Assembly: GCF_020320395.1 (NCBI RefSeq)
Contig: NZ_JAEDAH010000010.1
Coordinates: 1 to 55,206 of the forward strand
Direction of reading: 5' to 3'
Origin: Thalassolituus marinus
GTDB lineage: Bacteria; Pseudomonadota; Gammaproteobacteria; Pseudomonadales; Oceanobacteraceae
Length of the DNA: 55,206 nt
Shown here: positions 37,115 through 46,936 of the stretch, piece after piece
Layout of the letters: each line of letters starts with the position of its first letter
How positions within the stretch are numbered: the stretch's first letter is position 1
Program-made: the position numbers and the translations under genes
The notes under the pieces: generated by a model
Told to the model about the DNA's origin: nothing
The model's input: only the letters and a program-made list of their open reading frames with translations
The model's database searches: none

Positions 37115-38653
37115 ATGCAGCAACTGAATCCATCCGAGATCAGTGAAGTCATCAAAAAACGCATCGAAAGTCTCGATGTGACTTCACAAGCCCAGAACGA
37201 GGGCACCGTCGTATCTGTATCCGACGGTATCGTTCGTATCCATGGTCTTGCCGACGCTATGTACGGTGAGATGATTGAATTTGAAGGCGGTGTATACGGC
37301 CTGGCAATGAACCTTGAGCGTGACTCCGTTGGTGCGGTAGTTCTGGGTGATTACCAGGGGCTGGCTGAAGGCCAAACCGCTAAATGTACTGGTCGTATCC
37401 TTGAAGTACCGACTGGCGAAGCTCTGCTGGGTCGCGTTGTCGACACTCTGGGTAACCCAATCGACGGTAAAGGTCCGATCGAAACTTCTACCTTTGCTCC
37501 GGTAGAGCGCGTTGCACCAGGCGTTATTGCGCGTCAGGGTGTAGATCAGCCTCTGCAGACTGGTTATAAGGCAGTTGACTCCATGGTACCGGTAGGCCGT
37601 GGCCAGCGTGAGCTGATCATTGGTGACCGTCAGACTGGTAAGTCTGCCATGGCAATCGACGCCATCATCAACCAGAAAGGTACTGGTGTTAAGTGTATCT
37701 ACGTTGCAATCGGTCAGAAGCAATCTTCTATCGCTAACGTAGTACGTAAACTGGAAGAACACGGCGCAATGGATCACACCATCATCGTTGCCGCTGGCGC
37801 AGCCGATCCTGCAGCAATGCAGTTCCTGGCTCCATACGCTGGCTGTGCGATGGGTGAGTACTTCCTGGATCGCGGTGAAGACGCTCTGATCGTTTATGAC
37901 GATCTGACCAAGCAAGCATGGGCATATCGTCAGATTTCCCTGCTGCTGAAGCGTCCACCAGGCCGTGAAGCTTATCCGGGTGACGTTTTCTACCTGCACT
38001 CCCGTCTGCTGGAGCGCGCATGTCGCGTGAACGCTGACTACGTTAAGAACGTAAGCGGTGTTGAAGGTAAAACCGGCTCTCTGACAGCTCTGCCGATCAT
38101 TGAGACTCAGGGTGGTGACGTATCTGCATTCGTACCTACCAACGTGATCTCTATTACTGACGGTCAGATCTTCCTGGAAACCAACCTGTTCAACTCCGGT
38201 ATCCGTCCGGCGATGAACGCGGGTATCTCTGTATCCCGTGTAGGTGGTGCTGCACAGACCAAGATCATTAAGAAACTGGGCGGTGGTATCCGTCTGGCTC
38301 TGGCTCAGTACCGTGAACTGGCGGCATTCGCTCAGTTTGCATCTGATCTGGATGAAGCAACCCGTAAACAGCTGGAACACGGCCGTGCGGTAACCGAGCT
38401 GATGAAGCAAGGTCAGTACGCACCAATGTCTACTGCTGAAATGGGTCTGTCGATCCTGGCTGCTAACGAAGGCTACCTGTCTGACGTTGAAGTGAACAAG
38501 ATCCAGGCGTTTGAAGCCGCTCTGCTGAGCTATGCCAACAGCGAATACGCTGAACTGATGGCTAAGATCAACGAGAAGGGCGACTACAACGGTGAGATCG
38601 AAGCCGGCCTGAAAGAGTGTATTGAGAAATTCAAGAGCTCTCAGACCTGGTAA
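37115..38653 (+). CDS. atpA: ATP synthase F1 subunit alpha
   Basis: A 512-residue non-catalytic nucleotide-binding subunit. P-loop GDRQTGKSA (170-178) and the signature [17 protein letters not shown] are present. The start ATG (MQQLNPSE) is preceded by GAGGGACG. Codon use is strongly biased to CTG and GGT, as expected of a highly expressed gene. A 408-codon open frame on the opposite strand is an effect of that bias. Confidence 0.98.
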   Translation: MQQLNPSEISEVIKKRIESLDVTSQAQNEGTVVSVSDGIVRIHGLADAMYGEMIEFEGGVYGLAMNLERDSVGAVVLGDYQGLAEGQTAKCTGRILEVPTGEALLGRVVDTLGNPIDGKGPIETSTFAPVERVAPGVIARQGVDQPLQTGYKAVDSMVPVGRGQRELIIGDRQTGKSAMAIDAIINQKGTGVKCIYVAIGQKQSSIANVVRKLEEHGAMDHTIIVAAGAADPAAMQFLAPYAGCAMGEYFLDRGEDALIVYDDLTKQAWAYRQISLLLKRPPGREAYPGDVFYLHSRLLERACRVNADYVKNVSGVEGKTGSLTALPIIETQGGDVSAFVPTNVISITDGQIFLETNLFNSGIRPAMNAGISVSRVGGAAQTKIIKKLGGGIRLALAQYRELAAFAQFASDLDEATRKQLEHGRAVTELMKQGQYAPMSTAEMGLSILAANEGYLSDVEVNKIQAFEAALLSYANSEYAELMAKINEKGDYNGEIEAGLKECIEKFKSSQTW

Positions 38654-38712
38654 GTCTCATGCTGGCGGCTAAGCCGCCAGCGAGATTCACACAAACGTAA
38701 GGCAGCTTAGTT

Positions 38713-39573
38713 ATGGCAGTCGGAAAAGAGATTAAAGAGCAGATTACGAGTGTAAAAAGCACGCAGAAAATTACTTCAGCAATGGAAAAAGTTGCTGTAA
38801 GTAAAATGCGTCGCGCTCAGCTGCGCATGCAACAGAGCCGTCCATACGCGGATATGATCCGCAGTGTGATCGGCCATCTGGCGAATGCGACATCTGAATA
38901 TCGTCACCGTTATCTGCAAGACCGCGACGTTAAGCGTGTTGGCTACATCGTGGTGTCTTCCGACCGTGGCCTGTGTGGTGGCCTGAACAACAACCTGTTC
39001 AAGCGCCTCGCACAGCAAACCAAAGAATGGGAAGAGAAAGGCGTCGAAGTTGACTTCGCCGCTATCGGCTCCAAAGCCGGTCTGTTCTTCTCAGGATTTG
39101 GTGGCAACGTAGTGGCTTCCCAGTCTCACCTGGGTGATGCTCCTGAGTTGTCCAGCCTGATCGGAGCGGTAAAAGTGATGCTTGATGCATACGACGAAGG
39201 CAAAATCGATCGTCTGTACATCATCCATAACCGTTTTGTGAACACCATGACCCAACAGCCAACAGCGGTGCAGTTATTGCCCCTGAAGGCACAAGAAGAC
39301 GATTCACTGAAACATCACTGGGACTACATCTACGAACCAGATGCCAAAGAGATCCTCGAAGGTCTGCTGGTACGCTTCGTAGAATCTCAGGTGTATCAGG
39401 GTGTGGTAGAGAACAACGCCTGTGAACAGGCCGCGCGTATGCTGGCAATGAAAAACGCCACAGATAACGCCGGCAGCATGATCAACGAGCTGAATTTGCT
39501 GTACAACAAAGCTCGTCAGGCAGCCATTACCCAGGAAATTTCAGAAATCGTTGGCGGTGCCGCGGCCGTTTAA
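38713..39573 (+). CDS. atpG: ATP synthase F1 subunit gamma
   Basis: The 286-residue central shaft subunit. The N-terminal helix [20 protein letters not shown] and C-terminal [15 protein letters not shown] are typical, and length fits E. coli AtpG (287). A small hairpin with GGCGGCT / AGCCGCC lies in the 59-base gap after atpA and may tune expression. Confidence 0.97.
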   Translation: MAVGKEIKEQITSVKSTQKITSAMEKVAVSKMRRAQLRMQQSRPYADMIRSVIGHLANATSEYRHRYLQDRDVKRVGYIVVSSDRGLCGGLNNNLFKRLAQQTKEWEEKGVEVDFAAIGSKAGLFFSGFGGNVVASQSHLGDAPELSSLIGAVKVMLDAYDEGKIDRLYIIHNRFVNTMTQQPTAVQLLPLKAQEDDSLKHHWDYIYEPDAKEILEGLLVRFVESQVYQGVVENNACEQAARMLAMKNATDNAGSMINELNLLYNKARQAAITQEISEIVGGAAAV

Positions 39574-39599
39574 GGCCCGGATCACAGGTTTAAGTTTAA

Positions 39600-41006
<1,407 letters not shown>

Positions 41007-41065
41007 TTTGGGCGGGAGCGCTCAGCGTAAGCTGAGTGCCTCCTCCTCTGAATGAGGATACGACT

Positions 41066-41494
41066 ATGGCGATTACCGTCCACTGCGATATCGTCAGCGC
41101 CGAAGAGAATCTGTTCTCTGGTCTGGTTGAGCGCGTTGTGGCTTCTGGTGCACTGGGTGATCTGGGTATTGAACCTGGCCACGCAGCACTGCTGAGCCCG
41201 CTGAAACCTGGCCCGGTCCGCATTGTTAAACAAGGCGGCGAAGAAGAGATTGTTTACGTCTCTGGCGGTTATCTGGAAGTTCAGCCCAATAAGGTGACCG
41301 TGCTGGCAGATACTGCGGTTCGTGCAAACGACATCGACGAAGCTGCTGCACTGGAAGCTAAAAAACATGCTGAGCAGGCGATCGAGAATCAGGGTGCAGA
41401 CTTTGATTACTCCCGCGCTCTCACTCAGCTGGCCGAGGCCGCAGCGCAGCTGCGTACTATCCAGCAGATCCGCGAGAAACTGGGCAAGCACTAA
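41066..41494 (+). CDS. atpC: ATP synthase F1 subunit epsilon
   Basis: This 142-residue subunit has an N-terminal beta sandwich ([19 protein letters not shown]) and a C-terminal helical hairpin that can inhibit the enzyme. It is the last atp gene. The start at 41066 (MAITVHCD) follows GAGG. The final codons, for [10 protein letters not shown] and stop, are repeated six more times downstream, each repeat with its own terminator or terminator remnant. The start of the repeated block is an inverted repeat inside atpC, CGCAGC-GCA-GCTGCG (41440-41454), that codes for AAAQLR. The gene itself is intact. Confidence 0.97.
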   Translation: MAITVHCDIVSAEENLFSGLVERVVASGALGDLGIEPGHAALLSPLKPGPVRIVKQGGEEEIVYVSGGYLEVQPNKVTVLADTAVRANDIDEAAALEAKKHAEQAIENQGADFDYSRALTQLAEAAAQLRTIQQIREKLGKH

Positions 41495-41517
41495 GCTTAA
41501 ACAGTCGATCGTTAAAG

Positions 41518-41541
41518 AACCCCGCTCTGCGGGGTTTTTTT
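41518..41541 (+). terminator. Terminator of the atp operon (unit 1)
   Basis: AACCCCGC / GCGGGGTT with a TCT loop and a run of T. It is the first of the series of terminators in the array. Confidence 0.9.
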
Positions 41542-41636
41542 ATATCTGCCGGAAGCTGCAGCCAGCTGCGTGCATACCCTATGGCCAGCAGATCCGCGAA
41601 AAGCTTGGTAAACACTAAGATTATTGCGGTACAGAA

Positions 41637-41659
41637 AACCTCGCTTCGGCGGGGTTTTT
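41637..41659 (+). terminator. Terminator of array unit 2
   Basis: AACCTCGC-TTCG-GCGGGGTT, an 8-bp stem closed by a UUCG-type tetraloop, then T5. Differs from the first terminator in stem and loop. Confidence 0.85.
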
Positions 41660-41756
41660 GTATGCCTGCTGGCTTACGCAGCGTGCTGCGTGCATAACTT
41701 ATGGCCAGCAGATCCGCGAAAAGCTTGGTAAACACTAAGATTATTGCGGTACAGAA

Positions 41757-41781
41757 AACCTCGCTTCGGCGGGGTTTTTTT
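41757..41781 (+). terminator. Terminator of array unit 3
   Basis: Same stem and TTCG loop as unit 2, with a longer T-run (one G to T change). Confidence 0.85.
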
Positions 41782-41880
41782 ATGCCTGCTGGCTTACGCA
41801 GCGTGCTGCGTGCATAACTTATGGCCAGCAGATCCGCGAGAAACTGGGTAAACATTAAGTTTTCCCTGTTTCAGCAAAGA

Positions 41881-41912
41881 AACCCGCACTGTTCTGCAGT
41901 ACGGGTTTTTTT
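41881..41912 (+). terminator. Terminator of array unit 4
   Basis: AACCCG and CGGGTT pair outside, ACTG and CAGT inside, with one mismatch between, followed by T7. Unrelated in sequence to units 1-3. Confidence 0.8.
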
Positions 41913-42022
41913 ATGCCGGAATGAAAAGTGCTGGAATACGCAGCCATCTGCGTGCATACCCTATGGCCAGCAGATCCGCGAGAAACTGGGTAAACATTAA
42001 GTTTTCCCTGTTTCAGCAAAGA

Positions 42023-42054
42023 AACCCGCACTGTTCTGCAGTACGGGTTTTTTT
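42023..42054 (+). terminator. Terminator of array unit 5
   Basis: Identical to the terminator of unit 4, 142 bp further on. Confidence 0.8.
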
Positions 42055-42164
42055 ATGCCGGAATGAAAAGTGCTGGAATACGCAGCCATCTGCGTGCATA
42101 CCCTATGGCCAGCAGATCCGCGAGAAACTGGGTAAGCACTAAGCTTCTTAGTTTTAAGCGAAAA

Positions 42165-42197
42165 AACCCGCCCTGTGCAAACAGCGCGGTTTTTTTT
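42165..42197 (+). terminator. Terminator of array unit 6
   Basis: AACCCGCCCTGT pairs imperfectly with ACAGCGCGGTT, loop GCAA, followed by T8. A third distinct terminator type in the array. Confidence 0.7.
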
Positions 42198-42355
42198 ATT
42201 TCTGATTGGAGGTGCTGGAGTCCGCAGCCTGCTGCATGCACAACCCATGGCCAGCAGATCCGCGAAAAGCTTGGTAAACACTAAGATTATTGCGGTACAG
42301 AAAACCTCGTTTCGGCTTATTGCGAATGAAGGTTTTGCGTCGACGTCGCTGATAA

Positions 42356-42386
42356 GAAAAAGCCCCGCTAATGCGGGGCTTTTTTT
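42356..42386. terminator. Bidirectional terminator at the right end of the array
   Basis: AGCCCCGC-TAAT-GCGGGGCT flanked by A-run on the left and T-run on the right. It serves the array on the plus strand and the dienoyl-CoA isomerase gene on the minus strand, whose stop overlaps the T-run. Confidence 0.9.
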
Positions 42387-43228
42387 CATTCAAATAACGG
42401 CTTGATAGGGCGCAGTGGCTCAAACTCCGGCGCTTGTTTTGTCGCTTTGGCCTGGAACGATTTCATCATGTCGCCCGGACGGAACATGCCGGACTGCCAG
42501 GTGGCCATGTACTTCAGGCTGTCTTCAACGCTGTGATCGCGGCTGTAGTTGAGCATTTCCTTGCAGCCACTTACCGCCAGTGGCGAGTTGGCAGCGATCT
42601 GCGCGGCAATGGTCATCACGCCGTCCAGCAGCGCCTGCTGTGATTCATACACTTCATTAACAAAGCCCAGCGCTTTGGCTTCCTGAGCGCTGAACTTACG
42701 GCCGGTGTAAGCCAGTTCGCGTACCACGCCCTGCGGCATCAGTTTCGGCAGGCGCTGCAGGGTACCGACGTCGGCGGTCATGCCCAGTTCGGTTTCTTTG
42801 ATGGTGAAATAGGCATCAGCACTGCAGTAGCGTGAGTCGGCGGCGCACACCATATCCAGCGCGCCACCGATACAGCCGCCGTGAACGGCCGCCAGTACAG
42901 GAATGCGTACCTGCTCAAGAGAACTCAGGCTGGCCTGCAGATCCAGAACCAGGCGGCGCAGAGCCTCGCCCATACGACCAGGATCGCCACCCATTGGCAG
43001 CGCACTGGAATCTGAGAATACCCCCAGATCCATGCCGGCAGAGAAGTGCTTACCGGTTGATGAGATCACAATGACCCGCGCTTCTGCAGCGGCTTCGATC
43101 TCACGCACACATTGCGGCAGCTCTACCCAGAACGCTTTGTTCATGGAGTTCAGGGCCTCGGGGCGTGACAGTTGCAGGTGGGCGATGTGGTCTTTGATCT
43201 CGACGGTAAAACACTCGTAGGCAGACAT
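42386..43228 (-). CDS. Crotonase-fold delta(3,5)-delta(2,4)-dienoyl-CoA isomerase
   Basis: The 280-residue enzyme moves double bonds during beta-oxidation of unsaturated fatty acids. In mammalian ECH1 the catalytic residues are D176, E196 and D204. Here Asp125, Glu145 and Asp153 stand at identical spacing (20 and 8), in GGALDMVCAADSRY, FTIKETELG and MTADVGTLQRLP. The oxyanion-hole segments GKHFSAGMDL and HGGCIGGAL are present. It is commonly annotated simply as enoyl-CoA hydratase. The start at 43228 (MSAYECFT) gives the expected length. It is the last gene before the array, convergent to atpC. Confidence 0.88.
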   Translation of the reverse strand: MSAYECFTVEIKDHIAHLQLSRPEALNSMNKAFWVELPQCVREIEAAAEARVIVISSTGKHFSAGMDLGVFSDSSALPMGGDPGRMGEALRRLVLDLQASLSSLEQVRIPVLAAVHGGCIGGALDMVCAADSRYCSADAYFTIKETELGMTADVGTLQRLPKLMPQGVVRELAYTGRKFSAQEAKALGFVNEVYESQQALLDGVMTIAAQIAANSPLAVSGCKEMLNYSRDHSVEDSLKYMATWQSGMFRPGDMMKSFQAKATKQAPEFEPLRPIKPLFE

Positions 43229-43281
43229 TCAGAAATCCTCGTATGTTGACACCGTCAAGATAAAGCCGGGACGTGCAGGGG

Positions 43282-44151
43282 TCAATTGCTGCTCAACGTT
43301 TCCCGTGCCTGCTGATACTGACGCTCAAGCTGGGTGGTGTCATAGCGCAACAACTCTTTACTGCCGTCGGTGTTGAGACGGTATGGGATCCGATCGTTAT
43401 CGCGGCCCCAGTCGCGCAGAGCAATACGACGCTTTTCCTGCCAGCCGCACTCGGCCCAGTTATCCAGTGGTGCAACGAACTGATGGGACTGGCCTGCCTG
43501 ATCCAGGTAGGCAGCACTGAGCCAGCTCATCAATGGTGCATCGGGTCTGGCTTTCAGCGTAATCCAGAAAACCCGGTCCATACGCGGTGGGATGGTGAGG
43601 ATGTCACTGTACAAATGATTGGAAGAGGCACCGATCGGCATGGAGGCTTCGCGCATGCTCTGGCGCACACGGTTGGTGGCCCGGTTGGCCGCTTCACCAA
43701 CCGCAATGGCCAGACCTGCAACCTGAACACCACGCTCATCGCTGGCCATCATCAGTCGTGAAACGCTTCGCACCGCTGTGCGTGCCAGAGCGGCATTGTG
43801 TTCGTTACGGCGGCTCTGCAGTTCAAGTGCATCGGCCCAGGCCAGTAACTCGTGGCCGGTGAGAACATCGAACTGATTTTCATCGTAGTAGGTAGCGTAC
43901 GGTGATGTCAGCTCTAGGTTGTGAAGTTCCTGCCATTCATCGCCTGGATTGCGAATGGAGACAGCGACATACGCGACATTAGGACTGCACAGGTCCTGGC
44001 GAAAAGCCGCGGAGATTTCCAGTGGTGGGTCTTGCTTGTCCTGCTCAGATACAAAGACAGCCTGCGGGCCGAGGCGGTGGCTGGCACAGCCGGCCAGCAG
44101 GGAAATGGCAGTGGTCAGAATAAGCGCAGGGGTAAAATGTAATTTGGGCAT
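43282..44151 (-). CDS. Lipoprotein of unknown function
   Basis: A 289-residue protein with a signal peptide ending in LLAGC (cysteine at about 22), so it is lipidated. The mature part has no motif I recognise; YVAVSIRNPGDEWQELHNLELTSPY suggests a beta-rich domain, and there is a helical stretch around residues 110-170. It lies on the same strand as the isomerase gene but 53 bases away, and diverges from the LysR gene. Confidence 0.7.
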   Translation of the reverse strand: MPKLHFTPALILTTAISLLAGCASHRLGPQAVFVSEQDKQDPPLEISAAFRQDLCSPNVAYVAVSIRNPGDEWQELHNLELTSPYATYYDENQFDVLTGHELLAWADALELQSRRNEHNAALARTAVRSVSRLMMASDERGVQVAGLAIAVGEAANRATNRVRQSMREASMPIGASSNHLYSDILTIPPRMDRVFWITLKARPDAPLMSWLSAAYLDQAGQSHQFVAPLDNWAECGWQEKRRIALRDWGRDNDRIPYRLNTDGSKELLRYDTTQLERQYQQARETLSSN

Positions 44152-44270
44152 GATTGATCCGGTTCGTCCGTGAGTGGATACATACTAACGATTCAATGTG
44201 ACAGTTTTTTGCCGGGGCAATTCCCGGGGCGTATGATGATTCACTCTGCTTATATTGCTGACTCACCATT

Positions 44271-45197
44271 ATGCATAACATCAATTTATCCCGCGTCGAC
44301 CTCAACCTGTTCGTGGTGTTCGATGCCATTTATCGCGAAGGCAATCTGACGCGCGCGGCGGAGAGTCTGCACCTGTCGCAACCAGCGGTGAGTCATGCGT
44401 TAGGGCGTCTGCGCGAACGTTTTGATGACCCGTTGTTCGAGCGCTCGGGCAAAGGTGTGGCACCGACACCGCTGGCCAAGGCAATTGTTGGCCGTGTACG
44501 TGCGGCTCTGCAGGATCTGGAGTCGACCCTGACCGAAGGGCTGAACTTCGACCCGGCGCAATCGAATCGGGTGTTTACGCTGGCCGCGCGGGATGTGCTG
44601 GAGTCGTCGGCGCTGCCACCACTGATGGCGCGGCTGCATGTGCAGGCGCCGGCGGTGCAGGTGCGCAGTGTGCGGATCGCACGGCGTGATATGGAAAGTG
44701 CGCTATCGTCCGGCCAGATTGATTTCGCTGCCGATGTATTGTTGCCGGTGTCGGATGAAATTGAGCATGCTGCTGTTGGCCAGGAGCAGCTGGTGGTGAT
44801 GATGCGTGACAGCCATGTGGCTGCGGTCGGTGGCTGGAGTCTGGATGACTATCTGCAAAGCCGTCATGTACTGGTATCCAGTCGTAACGAAGGCCCGGGG
44901 GTTGAGGACTTTGCCCTGACCCGTATCGGTCGCGTGCGTGATGTGGCACTACGTTGCCAGAACTTCTTTGCGGCAGCACAGGTGGTGCGCCAGACGGATT
45001 TGCTGCTGACGTTGCCGTCGGGCTATGCCGATGAACTGGTGCGACAGCTTCCCGGATTAATTACGCGGCCACTGCCATTGTCGCTGGCGCCGCTGGAGCT
45101 GCACCTGTACTGGCATAAAAAATCCAGTCGCGACCCCGCGGTGATGTGGCTGCGTGATCAGCTCACGCAGCTTATGAATGAGGCCCGTCGCAGCTGA
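44271..45197 (+). CDS. LysR family regulator (NodD/SyrM/LeuO-like branch)
   Basis: The 308-residue regulator has an N-terminal HTH (LTRAAESLHLSQPAVSHALGRLRERFDDPLF, about 25-55) typical of the branch that starts LSRVDLNLF.VFDAI. The effector domain follows. It is divergent from the lipoprotein gene with 119 bases between, so it may control that gene or itself. The effector is unknown. Stop lies 5 bases before the converging lipoprotein stop. Confidence 0.9.
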   Translation: MHNINLSRVDLNLFVVFDAIYREGNLTRAAESLHLSQPAVSHALGRLRERFDDPLFERSGKGVAPTPLAKAIVGRVRAALQDLESTLTEGLNFDPAQSNRVFTLAARDVLESSALPPLMARLHVQAPAVQVRSVRIARRDMESALSSGQIDFAADVLLPVSDEIEHAAVGQEQLVVMMRDSHVAAVGGWSLDDYLQSRHVLVSSRNEGPGVEDFALTRIGRVRDVALRCQNFFAAAQVVRQTDLLLTLPSGYADELVRQLPGLITRPLPLSLAPLELHLYWHKKSSRDPAVMWLRDQLTQLMNEARRS

Positions 45198-45202
45198 CCG
45201 CT

Positions 45203-46240
45203 TCAGGGCAGGGTCAGGCTGCCGACCAGAGAGCCGGTTACTGCCGGTGTGCCGGTACTTACTTTCTTCGCATCATCCAGTGAAATGTTAATGCTGACGC
45301 TGGTGGCAGACGCAGAGATGCTGTTGCTGGCTGGTGTTGTGGTCTGCAGCATCAGTTGGTTGTCGTTATTCAGGGTGTAATACGGAGTCGTGCGGTAGCT
45401 CAGACCTTGCTGTCCGGATTCTGTGCCCAGCAACATGTACAGCGACAGCTCGGTATCCTGCGGGTCTGCAGTACAGGCTTGCTGCATGCTGCGCTCGCGA
45501 CGCTGGCTGAAACAGAATGTATTGGCGTTGGATTCGGTTGTCGCGTCAAAGGTCAGGGTGCTCTGGCCAAAAGCGCTGGTAGCAGCGCTGATCTTGATCG
45601 CCTGGGTGCTCTGATTACTGTAACTGATACCTGTGCCGGATAAGGCCTGGCCAGTCAGCTGACTGTTGGAAGTTTTACTGAACGTGGGCTGGGTAATACC
45701 GCCGAACAGCGGCAGGGTGAAATCGCTGCTGGTATCTTCCAGATCCTCGAAACCACTGCCATTACTGTTGCACACAGACACTTCCAGCTGACCACCATTA
45801 TCACGGATCACAAAGTGGGTTTTCTGTTCGAGAATGGTGGTATTGCGGGTATTAGCGCTGTCGCTGCTGCTGGTGACTTTATGGATAAGTACCCAGGTGC
45901 CGGTCAGATCGCTGTTCAGATCGCTACGTTCACTGTAGCCATCAAGGCTGTAAATCGTTGCATCAGATGTGTTGCCCAGTGTTTCCGTTGGCGTGACTTC
46001 TGTCGGTTCCTGCCAGTTGCAGTCAACCGGGGGTGGCGTTGTAGTACCACCGTCGCTGCCGGAATCACCATCACCGCCGCTGCTATCGCCGTCGCCGGAA
46101 GAATCGCCACCCGTGTTGTTGTCGTTGCCATCGTCGGTCTGGCCGCCGTTATCGGTAGCGGAAGATGAACCGGATGAGTCGTCGTTCAGCGGGCAGCCAG
46201 CCAGCAACAGTGCCAGCAGTGCAACGTAAAAAAAGCGCAC
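45203..46240 (-). CDS. Lipoprotein with Ser/Gly/Asp-rich linker
   Basis: A 345-residue protein: GTG start at 46240 with AAGGA upstream gives the signal peptide VRFFYVALLALLLAGC (lipobox LAGC, cysteine 16). A low-complexity linker of Asp, Ser, Gly and Asn follows to about residue 60, then a globular part with CNWQEPTE and several cysteines. The in-frame ORF continues upstream into untranslated sequence. Long acidic linkers behind the lipid anchor are typical of surface-exposed lipoproteins. The function is unknown. Confidence 0.75.
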   Translation of the reverse strand: MRFFYVALLALLLAGCPLNDDSSGSSSATDNGGQTDDGNDNNTGGDSSGDGDSSGGDGDSGSDGGTTTPPPVDCNWQEPTEVTPTETLGNTSDATIYSLDGYSERSDLNSDLTGTWVLIHKVTSSSDSANTRNTTILEQKTHFVIRDNGGQLEVSVCNSNGSGFEDLEDTSSDFTLPLFGGITQPTFSKTSNSQLTGQALSGTGISYSNQSTQAIKISAATSAFGQSTLTFDATTESNANTFCFSQRRERSMQQACTADPQDTELSLYMLLGTESGQQGLSYRTTPYYTLNNDNQLMLQTTTPASNSISASATSVSINISLDDAKKVSTGTPAVTGSLVGSLTLP

Positions 46241-46352
46241 GGGTGAGTCCTTATTATTATTCAGGCAAAAGACTAATCCGGCACGAACGTTCTGTAAATG
46301 CCTGTCCGACCGCCGGACAGTTATGTCGCAGCGGCGGTGGCAGTCTGGCGGA

Positions 46353-46802
46353 TTACCAGCTTTTGTAAGGCAGGAACTTACCGTTAAGGGTGAGCAGCAC
46401 GCGATCACCTTTCGGGTCTTCGATTTTGTCGACTTCCATCGAGAAATCGATGGCGCTCATGATGCCATCACCGAATTTTTCCTGGATCACTTCCTTCAGG
46501 GTTTCGCCGTACACACCAACAACCTCATACAGGCGATAGATCAGCGGGTCGGTTGGTACCGCCTGATCCCAGATTTTGGTCGGGTAGGCAGCCAGGGCGG
46601 TGGCCACATCTTTACCCAGACCGAGGTATTCACTGATGGCAGCAGCTTTTTCCGCCGGTGCACTGTTCATTCCCAGACAAGCCGACGTCAGCCATACCGG
46701 GGACATTCCCAGGTCTTTGCCCATTTGCTCCCAGCTCAGCTGCTTTTCCAGCTTCGCTGCGATGATGGTTTCGGTCATGGTCGCTTTATCCATATCAGGC
46801 AT
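46353..46802 (-). CDS. cynS: Cyanate hydratase (cyanase)
   Basis: The 149-residue enzyme converts cyanate and bicarbonate to ammonia and CO2. Catalytic residues Arg90, Glu93 and Ser116 correspond to E. coli R96, E99 and S122 with a constant offset of six. They lie in IYRLYEVVG and GIMSAIDF. The N-terminal HTH-like domain (LSWEQMGKDLGMSPVWLTSA) is as usual. No cynT or cynX is next to it. It uses bicarbonate, the product of the DAB pump encoded at 12-16 kb, but no regulatory link is visible. Confidence 0.96.
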   Translation of the reverse strand: MPDMDKATMTETIIAAKLEKQLSWEQMGKDLGMSPVWLTSACLGMNSAPAEKAAAISEYLGLGKDVATALAAYPTKIWDQAVPTDPLIYRLYEVVGVYGETLKEVIQEKFGDGIMSAIDFSMEVDKIEDPKGDRVLLTLNGKFLPYKSW

Positions 46803-46936
46803 TCTCCGCAGTCAGTTTTGGGGCGGCCGCCAGCGTTGCGCCCACCGATGGTGCAGCCTGTGCACCAGCAGGTGCTTACAGACCGTTTGCACTGATATAG
46901 AGCAAAGGGAATGCCATTCTGCAGAATAACGCTGAG

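Larger units (their letters stand above)
41461..42310 (+). repeat. Tandem array of seven atpC gene tails, candidate integration-site array
   Basis: Seven units begin with CCAGCAGATCCGCGA: 41461-41580 (the real atpC end), 41581-41700, 41701-41820 (120 bp each), 41821-41962, 41963-42104, 42105-42246 (142 bp each) and a truncated one from 42247. The six copies start with ATGG before that core. Each unit is the atpC tail with stop, a terminator and a spacer ending in an inverted repeat (GCAGC-NN-GCTGC type: 41558-41569, 41676-41691, 41796-41811, 41938-41953, 42080-42095, 42224-42235). Then TGCATA...ATGG leads into the next core. Units 2 and 3 differ at one base; units 4 and 5 are identical. Tail differences fall only at third codon positions. 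No gene lies inside. Unit 7 breaks off in the terminator stem. Confidence 0.9.

Noticed and set aside
37184-38410. 408-codon open frame on the minus strand opposite atpA
   Set aside because: It mirrors atpA, which has strong codon bias; the translation is rich in Cys, His and Thr without any known motif, and no ribosome site is present.
41457-41855. 132-codon minus-strand ORF through the atpC-tail array
   Set aside because: It is made of repeats of the reversed tail and terminator sequence (FADLLAI, KPAGI) and crosses terminators; not a plausible protein.
41461-42310. Array interpreted as CRISPR or integron attC cassettes
   Set aside because: Units are too long and include gene tails and terminators, no unique spacers; no GTTRRRY core of attC and no cas or intI gene is nearby.
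46302-46320. CTGTCCG/CGGACAG hairpin between cynS and the lipoprotein gene as terminator
   Set aside because: A stem exists but no T-run follows on the minus strand; function not supported.
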